From Anas platyrhynchos (Eukaryota > Chordata > Aves > Anseriformes > Anatidae): a DNA stretch of 64,000 bases. The notes under the pieces are model-generated. The model had not been told where the DNA came from. It saw only the letters and a list, made by a program, of their open reading frames with translations, and ran no database searches. Position 1 is the stretch's first letter. The number at the start of each line of letters is the position of its first letter. The DNA lies in assembly GCF_047663525.1 (NCBI RefSeq), contig NC_092601.1, forward strand, positions 15,089,501 to 15,153,500, given 5' to 3'. The position numbers and the translations under genes were made by a program. Below are positions 1 through 15,200 of the stretch, piece after piece.

Positions 1-3000
1 GTTTAAGCTTTTCAGTGACTTCCAAACATCTTCTGTGCATTAAAAACCATCCCTGCAGTGGACACCACCTCTTGTTTCTTAGATTTTATGGCCTAATATA
101 TTAAAACCAGTTTAAATGTAATAAAGTCTGCAACACTTACAGCTAGAAAATATAGGAGAACAATAAAATTAGCCAAGTATAACAATAAGGGAGTCTTAAA
201 CATCCCCTGCTCACTTTCCAGGGACAACACACACAGAACAGTCAAGGACTACAAAACCAAAAGAAATTTAAATCAATTTAAAATTCAAACAACCTTTTCT
301 CCTGCCTACCAGGGACTCAAGGGACATTAACAGAGACTTGCTCTTCTGCATTGTTTCCTCAGGTTTTCCTTCTTGCTTTCTAAAATTTGTTTATACAAGT
401 AGTGATCTGAAATATTGATGATTTACTCATCTCTCAGATATGGTTTTGCTGCAGCTGGTTTGCAGTAATGCCATACCTTCTCTCTTCACTTCACACTCCA
501 CCCCCCTTTCCTGCAGGAGATGGAGCTGGAACATGATTTTTAGATTGCTCTCTATTTCATCCTACCTTACCTCATCTCTCTTTCATGTGTGATGTACTAT
601 CACAACACATAATGTTACTATCAAACAGGCAAGTTAGAGACATCCCACCCATAGCTGCGCACTATACTACATAACAATACTGGGTAACACACCAGCAGGT
701 GCACATCTTTTTCCCTGTAAACTGTGTCCTATTTAATAAAAGAAACAAGACACTGTATCCTGTGCTAAGTCCAAATGGTTATTCAAAACTAGCCAGGAGC
801 ACCAACACCCCGCACCAGTAGGTATCAATAGCTGGCCTTTTCCAGCATCAGCACAGCCTGCAGTACTCACAAGCACCAGAAGCAGAAATACCACATCTCA
901 GGAAACATACGTTATCCTAAACACACCTGGACAAATGAAGCAAAATTCATTCAACAGTCATTGTAACGGCAGGTTCAGACTTGCTGCTGCAGCTGACTGC
1001 CCAGAGGAGATAAGTCAAACAATATGATAAAATGATTTTATTGGCAGTATACAAAATCATATTTTTGGTTAATATAAAATTGAAGCTCTAGCCCCTTAAT
1101 TGCAAGTCTGACATATTAGTGCTGAGTCAGTGAATCGCAGTACTTCTTGGTATATGCCTCCAGCAAAAACATGACCCACACTGTATCTGCTTCTAATGTA
1201 ATCTGTTTCTAACATGGAAGAAGTTCATACTATTAATCATTTGTGTTATCAAAGTATCCAAAAACTACCCAAACCTAGGTCATGTATCAGAACAATTTAG
1301 GGTGTTTCTCACAGATCCTAACAGCCTTTTTCTCTCTTTAGACATCCTCCCAGATCTACACGTGCCCACTACCTTCTCTCTCAAATTGTCTAATTGATGA
1401 ATCAAGTTAAACTCAGAGCAAATGTTCTCAACATGTATTTAGCTTCAAGGCTTCTGCTTCTCCCTCGGATCCGAGTATTGGCTGTGTGCCCAAAGGCATG
1501 TCTTTCTTCTAATCCTATCAGTTGGTCTAATAAAAGGTATTACTTCTCCCTACAAACCTTGCTTTGCTGATTCTTCTCCAAGAGATCAAAATGCACTCTG
1601 CCTTCAACCAGCTCCGATTCTGACACCAGTACAAGACTCATAGAATGAAAAACCAAGGCATAAGACCCAGATGAGCAAGTTCACTCAATAAATTGGGAGG
1701 GTGATGCAGCCAGATAACCTGTGTTGCAATTATATCCTTGATGTCACAGGATTGAGATGCTTTCTGCTAAAGGGGATGCAAACAGCACTGCTCTATGCTC
1801 CAGCAACAAGAGAAAGTGACTGCAGTCTGGCTCTTTTAGTAGATAAAGATGCATCACCATAAATGATACCTTTGGTTTCCAAAAATCAATTAGTGCATTG
1901 CCTTGGTGACAATTTTTACCTCCATTGCAAGGTGCAAGAACACAGGAATTAGTTTTTTCATTACCATAATACATGGATATGCAATATTTTGTCAGTAGAG
2001 TCTCATTTAAGAACAAAACAAAAAAAAGGCTTTTTTTTTTTTTTTTTTCAAACATACACTCTTTTATTGGTATTATATACTTTGGACTCTCTGCAGTGCA
2101 ACAGCCATAGGCTAGATCTGATAATCCCTTATTTGTACAGCCAGAAAGGGACACATTTTGGTTTATTTCCATAAATATTTCAAAAGCTTTTTCTGGCTGA
2201 GAAACAGAAAACCTCTTCAGTGGTTATTTCACTCATAAGAATTTGATTTCTATTGCTTGGATAAAAGAGAAGATGGGGGTTTTGTTGTTTTTGTTTTGTT
2301 TTAAACTAATTTCCACATCTTAACAGTGAGAACATATTTTAAAACTTATGAATATGTGAATGTTGTTTTAAATATTGAAAATATGTAAAAAACAGTACAT
2401 ACATAAAATATGACAAAGGAAATTACATTTTGCTAGAACACCATTCTAAATTCTTTCAAAGCACAATGTCTAAGACTTCTGACCAACCACCCAGCCTCTA
2501 AATGGCAGATCCTCTGACCATTCTTTTGGTAAGGCCAAAGTGAAAAAAATATCCAGTCACCACCAATAAAATAACTGAACCAGATGCCAACCTTTGGTTA
2601 AAAACAGAGATGGAACAAGGGATGAATCATGGGTTCCATCATGGTCAGTGACACCGGCAGTCTGTGCTCATCCTTTTTTTTTTCTCCTTTCTCCCAGAGA
2701 CTGCACTGACTGCTTTCTAAAGCCTTTCCCCCCCCCCCCCCCCCCCATCCCCTTATACCTATAGACAAATTTCGAAAGAAAGGAAAAGAACAAGGAACAG
2801 GAAGCTTCTGAATGAAATAAAGGGAGAAGCAGGTAGAGAACAACAACAACAACAAAAAAAAACACCATTGAAATTACAGAACGTGAGATTGTCACAAGTG
2901 CCTGGATAAAATGACCTCTCTTTCCAATTCTATTCTAACTGCTTTGTAAGGTGCAACAGGTTCCTGTCAAACCATGCCTGCACCAAGGAGCTGTGAGGAT

Positions 3001-6000
3001 TTCTCCCAATGCCCGAGCACGGCCGCACTGCTGTTGCCAGAGAATAGCCTGGCTATGGCATTGAGACAGAGGGAGAGAAACCAACAAACTGAGAGAAACC
3101 TTCCTCCTCTGTGCTGCCCACGCAATAGCAAAGCAACTCGCTTGATTTTTTGGTGTCACAAAACAAAACCCACACGTGAAATTTGCTTCAACAAGACAGC
3201 CCATGGACAATGATGGGGACAGGACATAAAGAGACTGTGGAGGCTCCAACACCCCATCAGGATCTCTCTGGTGTTTAGCAACAGGCCTTATGTCATGAGG
3301 ACAGTTTCCTATGATGGCCTTGCTTCATTTCCCCGTGGTCGACTCCGCCAACCCAACTACTCTTTCCTTAACCAGATGCCTCAAAAGCATCCGAGGCTTC
3401 AACGAAAGCTGCAGCAGCACCGTAGTAACAAGCAGCATCTGCGCTCTTCAGAGGCAGAGTTTTGGAAACGGGCACATTCACATCAAGACATCCTGCAGCT
3501 TGTCGTTTCTTTCCTTTCACTTGTAACATTTTTTAAGCTAATTGGCTCCAGAATTTATAATCCTGGTGACAGCAGCCTGGCTATCCAAGGAGGGGAGGGG
3601 GGGAAGCAGCTGCCAAGGCTGCCGGCGCCATCTTGTGTCAGCAGCGCCTCAGTGCAGGCGGCCCTGCCTTCCCCTTCCAACACCACAGGCCGGCTTGGGA
3701 GGTTTTGTACAGACTACAGAAAAAAAAAAAAAAAAATCAGGCATCTGAAAAGGAAGTGCAACTAAACCCACCGAATCTGAAAAGCAGAAAATTAAGCAGA
3801 CGGGGGGCAGGGGGGAGTTGAAATGCAATTACAGCAGGAAAAAAAAATGCGTTTCACCATTAGCATCCCACAATAAGAAGGTTTGTCAGGCACCGGTTTA
3901 GCCTACACATGTTCACATCCGTCAGCATTTCCATGATAAATCCTAATTTTCGCCATTGTTGATCACATTGAACTAAAACTTGGTATGCAAGTTTTTAGCA
4001 CAGATGCTCAAATAAATTATGCACATTAGTCATTTAACTTTCAGAGCTGCAAAAGAAAGCTGCTTTTTGGTGGTGGTGGGTTTGACTAATTTATGACAAG
4101 TTTTTGGGTGCCTTTTTTTTTTTTTTTTTTGCCTTACACAGCTAAAAAAGACAAGGCAGCTATTTATTTTTTTATTTATTTTTGATTAAACTCTTCAAGC
4201 TTCATGTCTTTTGTACAAATGATAAAACTTGCATATTAGGAAAAATATTCGTAACTAAAATGCCCTCCCCCCACCAGCAGCATTTCCTCCATTTACCATA
4301 TAGGACCATGGTCCACACATTGACATACCCATACAAGCAAACGCAGAATATTAAAATGAAAACATCAATAACAGCAGTCTGAAGAAGTCATGCAGTAGAG
4401 CTGACATGATCCAGAAGAGAAATTGTTAAACAAGCAATTAGCTGCAAAGCTGAACAAAGTTTACATGCAGATACAATCAACTGATTGAGACATCTCAGCC
4501 AAGACAGTATTTTTAGACCTAACAGTATTTTGTATAGCATTTGAACAGACCCTACATCACAGCAGCTACAGAAACCTAGAGAATTCACATTTACCCCTGT
4601 AAAATACCTCAGTGTATTCTGGCTATTCCCTACTCTCCCCAAAGCATCGGAAAACTATCAATCTGTTTAAAATAAACAATGCCCTAAAATACTTTTTTTT
4701 AAAAAATCCAGTCTTTGATATCCCTGTTATTACAGCAATAGGGGATATTCAGGTAAATCAGAAAATTCATTCTGCATTCTGTCACCAATCCCTCTCTGCC
4801 TTGACTACTCAAAAAAGCTATAATGCAGTTGTAGCAACAAAATTTGACAGAAAAAACCTGTTACACACAATCTTATTTGTTTGTTGATAACTTGCCAAAA
4901 AACACAAACGGACAGATACTATGATTTCAAAATACTACTGGAAAGAAATAATAATGCACATGATGGGCTTTTAGGAGAAAAAAAAAATGGAATAAAATCT
5001 TAACAGGTACAGATAGATAGAAATTAATGTATTTCAGTTACCTTAAAAAAAAATAAGGGGTACAAACTAGACAGGACACACAGAGTGGAGATCAGTTTGT
5101 TTTTGTTCACACGTTCTTCTGGATCTGAATATGAGAATATGAGAAACTCAGGTCACTGTATTAAACTACTCAAAAGAACCCAAGCAAGCAAATCTTCTCT
5201 AGAAACTAAATTTAGACTTCTCAGGCCATATTCATCTACCATGTCCACAGGACTTCTGACTTCAAGACTGATTTTGAAGAGACTGGCAAACTGAAGGGCC
5301 TTCCTCTTTTCCAACTCACAAATTTTTCAAGACCTTATTGCCTTTGCAATGAGTCAGAAAAGACAAATCCCTGAGCACTAGAATCTTAAAGTACTGCAAT
5401 TCCCAAAGCTCTGTACAAAGCACGGTGACAGGATGAATTGAAGACTTCACACAGTACTACTGGCTTCAAAGTAGAGTACTTTTGTAGTGCTGCCTCCTGC
5501 ATAGCTGGGATTATAATTTCTCCCTTTGTGTTCGCATCACAAATATAACACGGATGTGGGGTATTCATCCTTTGCCCCACCAGCCTCATGCAAATTGTTA
5601 GTTTGATCATTGCACCTCTCTGCTAAAAAGAATACAAATAACGAAGATGCATAGTAAGTCTTGACTTCAAATTACTTCAATAGTTCTAAATATCCATGGT
5701 TTCTGAGAAATGTAGACTGGTATTAACATATGTTTATTTCAGCTAGGATTTTAGGAATTTTACTCTCATGTAAGTGAAAGATTTATAGCACAGATGTGCC
5801 TCACATAAAAGCAAGGCTAGGCAGGCTCCTTAAACTTTTACAATGCAGCTCAGTGCTGAAACATGGACTATCTGCTATACAATATACTATTAACAATAGT
5901 TTATGCTTTCTATCAAATTAACTGGTTACATTTTACATATTTCTCCGGTCAGATAATATATACCATTACCTGAACACCCAAGGGAATGTTTAATCAGCAT

Positions 6001-9000
6001 CTCCATAGGAGCACTAGCAAGTAAAAGTCACCATTCATTCCAGTAATAAAAAGATACACAAACACCAGGGATGCTAGCATAAACACAAAGGGTCAATTAC
6101 AACCCTGGAGCAAAAGAAAACAAGAAAACAAAAGCACAGGAACACAGTTAAATAGCTTTTGCAATTTGTAAGAGTGATCAGAGCACAGAACAGAGGCATT
6201 CCACAGGTCTTCCTTGAACGTTCTGGTCTCCAAGAAGCAGTCAAATATAAGGGAAGAAACCAGTCTCCACAGAGCTCCAGGCTGAAAATATGGTAAAATT
6301 ATTGTCATATCTATCCCCTTGAGGCTGTTTTCTCTATGTACTTCCTTTCAGCAGGACAAGAGACTGCTTCCATGAGTTCCAGAACTAAAGCTGCCTGGTT
6401 TCCTGGGGACTTCTCTCTCCAACGGTGAATACTGACTCCAATACGCTTCCATTTTCCATACCAACAGCATGAAAACAATATCAAAACCCATACTACAAAA
6501 GGCCACAAGCCTTTAGAGAATTTAGTACAGCAGAAATTACAGATGATGATGCTGCTGTGGTACAAGAACAGTGCTCACTCACGGTCAGTCTCAAGGCCAA
6601 GTGAGCAGGAGCTAAGGACACACAACCTCAGACAGGAGCCCTTCTGTCAATGTGATATTTAATAGAGTCTTTTCCTTGCGGGACTCTGATACCCAACAGG
6701 GGATGACCTCACATCGCACAAAGATGTCTCTGTTGTAGCTGGATACCTGTTTTCATTAAACTTGGTTAAATTTGTTATTTTTGAGACCTGAAGCATCTGC
6801 CAAACTTGACAGAAGACAACTAGCAAGTTCAAAAGTGTAGGGTAGGCACTGACAATCTCATCTACATACACATACAAAGCACAGTAATAAGCCTCACTTC
6901 CTCAGGAAATCAGGCTAAAAATGGCACAACCATGAAAAGCAAAGGTCTGGGCAAAATCCCATGTTTTTAGAATTGGAAGCAAAAGTCAATGTCTTGACTA
7001 AATTATTTTTTGCCTTCCTATTTTCTACTAGGAACTAACTATTGTACAATGGAACTGAAATCAGAAAAAAATTGTATCTACTAAATTATCATGAATAACC
7101 AGATGTTGCCTGGAAGCTTACTATTTGAATATGTTTATTTGGAAAAAGTAGATAGGTCACTTAATGGGACACTATCAACTACTTTCTGGTATAAAAATGC
7201 AAGACAGACCAGTTCTGAAGGAAAGAAAAGGCAATACCTATTAGTCATTTCTTTATAATATTTGTCTATAAACGAATGCAGAACCTGCCAGCAGTTAATA
7301 TTGCCCCGAAGCACTGTGAACAAACATTTGTCTGGTATTAGGTACACTTCCACATATAAATTAGGGTGCAATGTGTCATATAGTTGCATAAGAGAGAAAA
7401 AAAATCTCTACTTTGTCCTATATTAGACATTAAGTGCTTCTTTTGATCACAAAATAACTCATAAAGCCTATCAAAAAACAGCACTTCTCTCTCTGCCAGA
7501 TAAAAGACATTTCACTGTAATTAAACTTCTGTCCAACTTTCCAGAAGATTACGGGAGGAAGTCTGACAGGCTCTATTTATATTTGTGACTGACGCTCCTT
7601 GGGACAACCAAGGAAAAGAAGATGGGCAATGGATTTACAACACTTCTGAGCTAACAGCACTTACAGAGATGGATGGCTCCATTCTTATTATTACTCACTC
7701 ATTGTGTGTGTGTTTTGTGTTTGTTTGTTTTTTTTTCTTGGAAAAAATCCCCGCTGCCTCACTCAGAAACATTTTCCGTTCAGTTTGCAATCTATGTTCC
7801 ACAGCCTTCAATGGTTCAGGTTTTTATTTCATTTGTAAGTGATAATACACACAGCAGGCTGTTTGGTAAGTCAGCTTTATGCTATTTATATGAATAAAGG
7901 TGTAAACAGTCATATCTCTTAAGAGAAATCTGTGAGCACTTGGAGGAGGAAAATTCCTTTCAAACACATTCTAACTATCCCTTTTCACATACAAAACTAT
8001 ATGTCAAAACTCATGGCTGGGTTTCTGATGCTAGGTGACAGGAATAAACTATCAGTTGTAAGATCCCAACATTAGCATCAAAGATTTATTGCTTCTCTCT
8101 CTTCCTTCAGGTGTCCTTTATTCTGTTCAAGGTACTAACTTCACATTTCCTTGTGTTTGACTTTTACAAGATACCGTAGCGGTCTAACATCAGTATTACC
8201 CACAAACAACAAGAACAAAAGCAAAAAATAAATTATCACTTTTGGAAAGACCATAAGTAGCCAAAGAGCACATTTTCATGGCTTGCCTTTCAGAGTTGAA
8301 TCAAAGATCCAGCTGTAAGCAGTGTCATTCCTTCATGGTTAGCTGCTTCAGAGGACAACACTGATGAGAAATAAGCTTTCACTACATTTCAAATTCTAGA
8401 ATGCTTTGCCATGATCATTTTAAGAAGTCCTTCCACAGACACACACACTGAGATAGGATAGATAAATATGCAAGTTTTCCCATTTCAATAAAAGTTTGTG
8501 CAGCTACCACATCATTTTTTAAGACAAACACTTACAAACCTCTTGGCCAACACTTCATATTACAAGCTACAACTACTGTCTCTCCCTGAAAAAATATTTC
8601 AATGCCTATAATGTTTACTCTCTGGGGGGGAAATGTGCTTAAAATAATGATTTACATGGTTAAACTGACCCATTATTTAAACACCTTTCCTTTATTGCCT
8701 TCTTCTAAGCCGAAGAGTAGGTATGCCTCATGCTACCAAAGCAGCCCAAAGCAATCTCCTCTTGAGCCTTTAAGGGATTGTTACCTGTGTCCTACAGAGC
8801 TCCAGGACACTTCCCACTGTTCCTGCTAAAAGCGTAATTTACTCTATTTACACAACTTGCAGCAGTACACTCCAAAACAGCGGTGAGGGTCCACCTCACG
8901 TTATTAATGGCATCTCAGGGACATTACTCAGCAATAGTGAAGTTGTGAAGAGGAAGGTGAGCTGCTGCTATTTACATCTTCAGTGAAAGGGTGACCCTCT

Positions 9001-12000
9001 CCTCCATCCCCACGGAAGGTTTTCCTCCCTACACAAAAAGCTGCATGCTCCAAGGGGTTCTACACAACTCAAGCATGAAGCACTCACTGTTAAAATAAAT
9101 CTATTTAGACTCTCTGTTCAGAAAATTCAGTGCTGTGGCACTGTCTGAAAGCATCCTGAGTAATACAGCAAATCTGGTAGGCACCATCATTTGATCTCCG
9201 GGAGGCCGTGAGACACTGCCACTTGCACAGGTTACACTAACAGATATCAACACAAAAGTCTGACTTGTCATGATGAAGCCTTTTCGGGGTGCAATTACCT
9301 TCTACTGCTTTTTTAATAACAGAAACTGCACTACATAATAGATAGTAGCAACAGGAAAGCAGCTCAAGACCGGAAGTATGAGACAAAACAAATTTAGCCT
9401 GTTTAGTGAAGCCACGTGCCAGAAAACATTGCTGGCAGTGCGACTGCATGCCATAACCTTCCACTCTAGACCACCTGAAGTACGCTGCGGAGCAGCTGAG
9501 CCACACATCTGTCTCTAGTTCTGGAGCAACAGAGGGGAGCTTATCTAGCAAACCAGTCCCTTGTGCCATCTTTTGCACATCTGGCTTGTTTTCTGAAGTC
9601 AACTCCCACCCATGTTTGGCTACACTAGCCATGAACTCCAGCCTCACAACCAAGCATCTCCTCTCACCAAACAGAAATGAGCGCTGCTCACCAGGCTGTG
9701 ATGTGGACAGGAGCTGGCAAACACCTATCACAGCCACTGAACAATGCAGGCAAGGTACCAGAACTGGGAATAAAAATGAAGTAAGACGACTACAGTGGAA
9801 AGGCAGAAAGAATACTCAGCTTGCAAAAAACCTTCCAGGTCCTCTTCCACTTGTGTTTAAAAGCTCACTGATAACCAGAAGTAAATTCAGTGCACACAGA
9901 CTCAATACCAGCCGTCTGGGAAGAGGGTTGTATGACCAGCAAGTGAGGCTGCTGACTAATAAAGCCATGGAAACCCTGTCCTTGCCCTGTGCTGGTACTC
10001 AAAAGGGGAGCAGCAAAGGCAGACTGAACTGTCCCTTAACTGTCTTTAACATCACACTCGCATATTTTCTACTAAACACTGAATTTTGCACTGTAGCAAC
10101 CTAGAACTATCTGTGATTCGCACTTCATTGCCAAAAACTAAACTCAGATGCCAGCTTCTGATAATATTTCCTTAAGTAGCTACCAAGCCATTAATTTTAA
10201 TGGAAAAAAAAATAAAGCTTATTAGGATAAGCAAAGTTTATTTGCCGTGGTCCTGCACTCAGCTCTTTACACACATAACCAGCAGCTATTTATAAAGTCA
10301 CACTTAGCACCATCAGGACTGAAGATGTAACAGATTTGAACTAAGGGCTAAAGGAGCTGTAGCTAAGACAATAGAAAGGCGAATAACTGCTGGGCTCAAT
10401 CACTAGAGGGAGTTATGATCACACACTAAGTTACTGTAATACCCAGACCATTCGGAACGCAATTAAGAAACAAATAAAAGAAGACCATCAGCTGAATCTG
10501 GATGTCATTCAAGGGAAAACAGAAAATTAGATTTGGTTCTTTAACAAGGTTTTATTTCCAAAGACACGAGATCTTCTCCTGGGAACTTTCAAATCATCTG
10601 TAATGAAAGGTTTTTAAAAAAAAAAAAGTATCTTATTGCCTACATTTTAAGACAGAATAAGGTAAGTGACAGAAGAAAGCTGAAATTATCACTTTTGGAA
10701 ATGACACGCAGTGTTTCATCAGGAAAACGTTAAAATTTTAATTTAAGCAGCTTTACAGCCCATTTCACCTAAAATCAAAAAGTAATCTTAATCATGTTTT
10801 TATTTTTAAACTAAATTGGCACGATTACATCCAGCATGAACAGGCACTACCAAAAGGCTGCTTTTTCAACAGATGATTCCCTTTGGCCATTAATAAATTT
10901 AGAAAAAGCATTTCTCTGACAGGCTGTGAGAAGACAACTGCGGAGGGAAGGAGGGAGATCTGTAACTCAAACATTACCACAATTCTTTTATTTGATCATT
11001 TAAGAGTTTGAGGGGGGTAGCTTGGTATATTTTTTAATATATGAAGTGCCTTTTTTTAAAAAAAAATATTTCCCTCCCCCCCCCTTAAACTTCTTAGCAG
11101 AAACCACAAAACAATCCGGCTGGCTGCACTCAGGGGAGCTTATACTTGGCTAACAATTTTACAACTGACTAAACACTCCTGTTAATAGCAGCAGCTCACA
11201 CAAAGCTTTTAACACCCAGCTTGAATTCTGCCCATCATTAGGAAGGCGGAGTCCATAACACGATCATCTCTTGAGCCAAAATCTACCACATACCTCAGGA
11301 GACACATTAGCAAATGCAGCCCAAGACAAATAAAAGCACTTGTCCACTGCTCAATTACACAGAATTTGAATGCTTTACATTCAACACATTTACAGAGAAG
11401 GTGGAAATTCTCCACACTTCTGTTGCTTAGACAAGGCAGCTAACACCTTGGCAATGGAAACAGCCCAGGAACCTTTTTGAAAGACAAAGGTATTGTTTAT
11501 AAACAGGAACAGCCGACAGGTTCCTAACACGAGGAAATAAAACTGTGGAAAGCAACACATGCACCGAGGATAAGAAGCATCCCAGTGTGCTATCTGGCAC
11601 ACTAAGGAAGCGTGTTAAGAAATGCTGTATAACCAATGCACTCTGGAAAGTAAAGCTCTGGCAGACAAATTCATTTCCCTTAGGAGATGCTCAATTGCAC
11701 ACCAGGGCAAAGGCTTAGCCACCCTGTAGTTTCCCACACATATCCCTGCTCTATAAACCAACTGCTCCTCCCATAGTCTTGCACTGCTTTGCCACCAAAA
11801 CTATAAACATGGTTTTCCACCCCAAGATCATTACTTTGCACATTTTGCTGTGACATCCTCTTCCAGATGTGGTGGTCTGAGAAAGCTTCTTACTTCTCCT
11901 TACAAACACTTCAGCTCATAAAGTGAAGCTGGATAAACTCACCCCATCCTCCCACTGTTCATCTTTTGCTTCCTGCAAGGATTTAAGCAAGCAGAAAACT

Positions 12001-12149
12001 CTTAATGTGGGAAAGAACGATGGCATAGAAAGCACTTAAGAACAGCAGAGAAATCCAGACAGCCATCCTCATAGGCTGCAGTTGTTGTTCTCTTTCTACA
12101 TGCTTCAATGTCTTCAGCGTCTTGCTACCCAACAGCCACTGTTACTTAC
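1..12149 (-). other. MAD1L1: MAD1L1 intron after coding exon 9 (incomplete)
   Basis: AT-rich intronic DNA. No further MAD1 exon was recognised on the minus strand, although short exons could be missed by eye. It contains homopolymers: T18 at 2031-2048, C19 at 2728-2746, an A run at 3720-3736 and a T run at 4113-4130. A repeat-free block at 3845-4060 looks like a candidate conserved element. The longer frames in this part show no protein family features. Confidence 0.8.
2728..2746. repeat. Poly(C) tract, 19 bases
   Basis: An uninterrupted C run in the leftmost MAD1L1 intron. It is unusual among the many A/T runs and is prone to sequencing length error. Confidence 0.9.
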
Positions 12150-12236
12150 CTGTTTGTGACGGTGGAGTTCTGCTCCTTCAGCACAAGCTCCCTTTGCTGC
12201 AGGGCCACAATTTGCCTTGAGAGATCATCAGGTGTC
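12150..12236 (-). CDS. MAD1L1: MAD1L1 coding exon 9 (residues 329-357)
   Basis: The exon is 87 nt (attgtgtag|GACACC to ACAAACAG|GTAAGT). It completes the split Arg and encodes TPDDLSRQIVALQQRELVLK and then EQNSTVTN, matching human TPEDLSRFVVELQQRELALK. It is the last MAD1L1 exon in the window, and its phase-2 donor needs a downstream exon left of position 1. Confidence 0.93.
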
Positions 12237-15200
12237 CTACACAATTAAAACAAAATAGAAACTTTTAACAAAAATACTTGTAGAAAGACTATGTTCCATA
12301 TACAATCATAAAAAAGTCTCACAAAAAAAAAAAAAAAAGATAAAGCAATTGCATCAGTCCAAAACTGCTCCAATTCCCTAAAACAACACAGAGTTGCATC
12401 CTCTTCAGAATTCTTAAAAGCCTACTTAATTAAAGTCATTGCTGTATGCTGTAATCATCGTCTACCTCGCAGCACCTCACCTCTGTTCACTTCAACCCAC
12501 AAACCAACTCTAAAGCCACGGAGTCAGCAAGACCAAGAAAATTCTTCAAACCAAAAGGTCTGCGTAAAACCTACACCAGGTGAGCAGAGAGCTTACCACC
12601 TGAATGCATACACATTTTCTCTTAACCATACATAAGAATTTGTTCGCCAAGCAGGGTTCCCACGCATTTCCCAGTGTGCTGACCTCCACGTTAGCACTGA
12701 CTACAGGGCCAAGTATGATGCAAGCCACAGCTCCCCATAGCCCAGGAGCAAGCAAAACCCACCAGTTTCTTGTAATCTCAGCTCTGAAGGGCTCAATCTA
12801 ACACTAAATTTGGTTTTGAAGTTAGAAGACTTGGGTTCTTTCTACTGGCACATAAATGGAGAACTAAATGATAGCATATGCCAGGAAGTGGAAGACAGTT
12901 GGTTCTGCTTGTTCCACAAGGTCTGCAGGAGAAAAAGAATAACAGTAAAAATGCCTTACAAGAAAAGTCTATAAAGCTATAACCTGATTTAAGCATAGGT
13001 TCAGTAGCTTCTATCTGCAAGAAGACCTCTGACTCAGATTTATTTTTTTGCATAAATTAAGGAAACAGATGTTGTCTTTTGACCCTCATTTCTAACCAGA
13101 AAATCTAGAAATGAGGAAAGGATAAAGGCAGCTGTCTTAGTGTTGATAAGAAAAAAAGGTTTGTATTTCCCTTTCCACTTCAACCTCTTCCACCTGCTAG
13201 TCACCAGAAACTTAAAAAAAAAAAAAAAAATACAAACAAAACACCAACCAGACAGAATGAACTGGGCATGCTTGGTCTGTTTGGCACAAAGAAGCTGTAA
13301 GCAGACATGCTGATTTCAATATGAACAATCTTTGTAGAGTTTAATGCCAAATCAACAAGGCTCTGAAAAATACAATTCTAAGCATCTCAAAATTCACCCA
13401 AAATAGCAGATTTATCACATGGATAATATCAGGCACCTCTTTTTTGCCATGTTGAATGCTTTCCCCCAGCACAAGTGTTTGGTCCTTGCATCAATGAAAT
13501 AGCTGCACAAATTTGTAAATGGCCAGACCAGTATATTTGCCTCGATATTATTCTCATGTTCCCAGAAATTCGTACCACAATGTATTAGGACTCAGACAGA
13601 GAACTGAAATTAATCCAGTAGTAAAATGAGATGGTATTATAAAAGCCACAGATTTCTAGTAATGGTAGCTACTGACAGATTTCCAATAAAAAAATCATCC
13701 TCAGCTGTTAGGCAATTCAAATCAACAACCAGCCTCTAATCTCAGTTTCAGCAACTGGCAGCAGTAGGTTTGTACTTATTTCTGGAGGATGTTTTAATGG
13801 CATTAGATGCCTTTTTTTTTTTTTGGCACAGATATAACAGAAAACAAAGACAATGGGCATTAATTCCCTCTAAAAAATTAATTTTGTAAAACTAAACTAT
13901 GTGACATGACAAGGCACAGACATCCCTTGCATGCAGTGTTACTGAACACCTTTACTGAGGGGTTTCAAAACCTGTTTCTGAGGTCCACTTCCCATCCTGA
14001 TCACACACAGTTTGGCAAAAGCCAGGTTTACCCAGTTCCAAGCACAGGAATGACACTGCATGCACAACGAAATTAAATCAGATGAGCTTTCCATTTGAAG
14101 AGAGTTTGTCAAACTCCCAAATACCATCCAGCCTTCGGTGCTGTAAACAGCCCTCTCATTTCACAAGTTTCTGAACACAATGACACATTAAGAGAGAAAT
14201 TTGTCAGCATCCCAACATACACTTAACGTGTGCTGGCCTCAGGAGTCTGTCTGATGGGCTAGCTGAGTATAATTTTTGTTAAAGTTCCAGCCATTCCCTA
14301 TCAAACAGTTGGTACCTTGATTAGTATTAAAAAGTCAAGAAGTCAGCTTTAAGAGAGCCTGACAACACAACTTACCAGCACCACTATGTGGGGGCAGTTT
14401 GAAACCTGCCCTCACATAAATGTATCCAGGACCCCCTTTGGGAAAGCTGCAAACCCAGTTTGCACCAGCCATGCAAAATCCAGGGTAGAAAACTACACAC
14501 TCACTTGATGGCAAGATTCAGGAGCAGCCTGAACGTTGTGCTATGCAATTATAAAGGCAACACGATGAACAAATGACAAAATAGGTTTGCAAACAGTGAA
14601 CATAGATTTTACCCCTGACTTCAGTTCCATACCCAGAAGCCAAAACACATTTCCTCTGTCCCACCATCCCAGCCTGACATCATACTTCTTTTGACAATAA
14701 CATTCAAGCAAAATCCAAAACCAAACAAATGTGAGCATTTAAAACTAATCTGGAAACAAAGGTGTTTTGTGGGTTTTTTTGGTCTTATATGTTCAAATTA
14801 GTCCAGCAAAGCTTAGCAGCAGAGTAAGGCAGTGGAGGTACAGAATTGCTGTTTAGCAAAGCTCTTTGACTTCCTTTGAAGTGCAGATAATTTGAAAAAG
14901 AGCAATTTGAGAACAAGAAAAACCTGAAACTGTTCAAATGAAGTGAAAAATTAACTTAATGGAATATGTCCAAGTCACTTTTCTTCACTAAAGGATGTTC
15001 AAGCCCCCACTGGCATACTTTTTCATTTTAAACATGGAAAATGGCTTATGTAATATTTTTCTTATGCACACAACCAGCATTTTATTGACACTTGCTATAA
15101 AGCTCTGTTGAGCTGTATTAGTTAAGGACCAATTACCATTGCATTATCAACTCTGACAGTTGTTCACTGAGAATGAGCTGTTGAGGTAACATGAAACCAT

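Noticed and set aside
3271-3765. 164-codon plus-strand frame
   Set aside because: It reads into a poly(A) tract giving Lys repeats, has no family resemblance, and is intronic.
9237-10104. Overlapping frames of 166 aa (minus) and 172 aa (plus)
   Set aside because: They lie inside a MAD1L1 intron and overlap on opposite strands. I saw no domain, splice context or poly(A) arrangement; they are consistent with chance.
1-12149. Further MAD1L1 exons (residues after 357)
   Set aside because: Searched by eye on the minus strand for the expected conserved segments; none found. They are presumed to lie left of the window.
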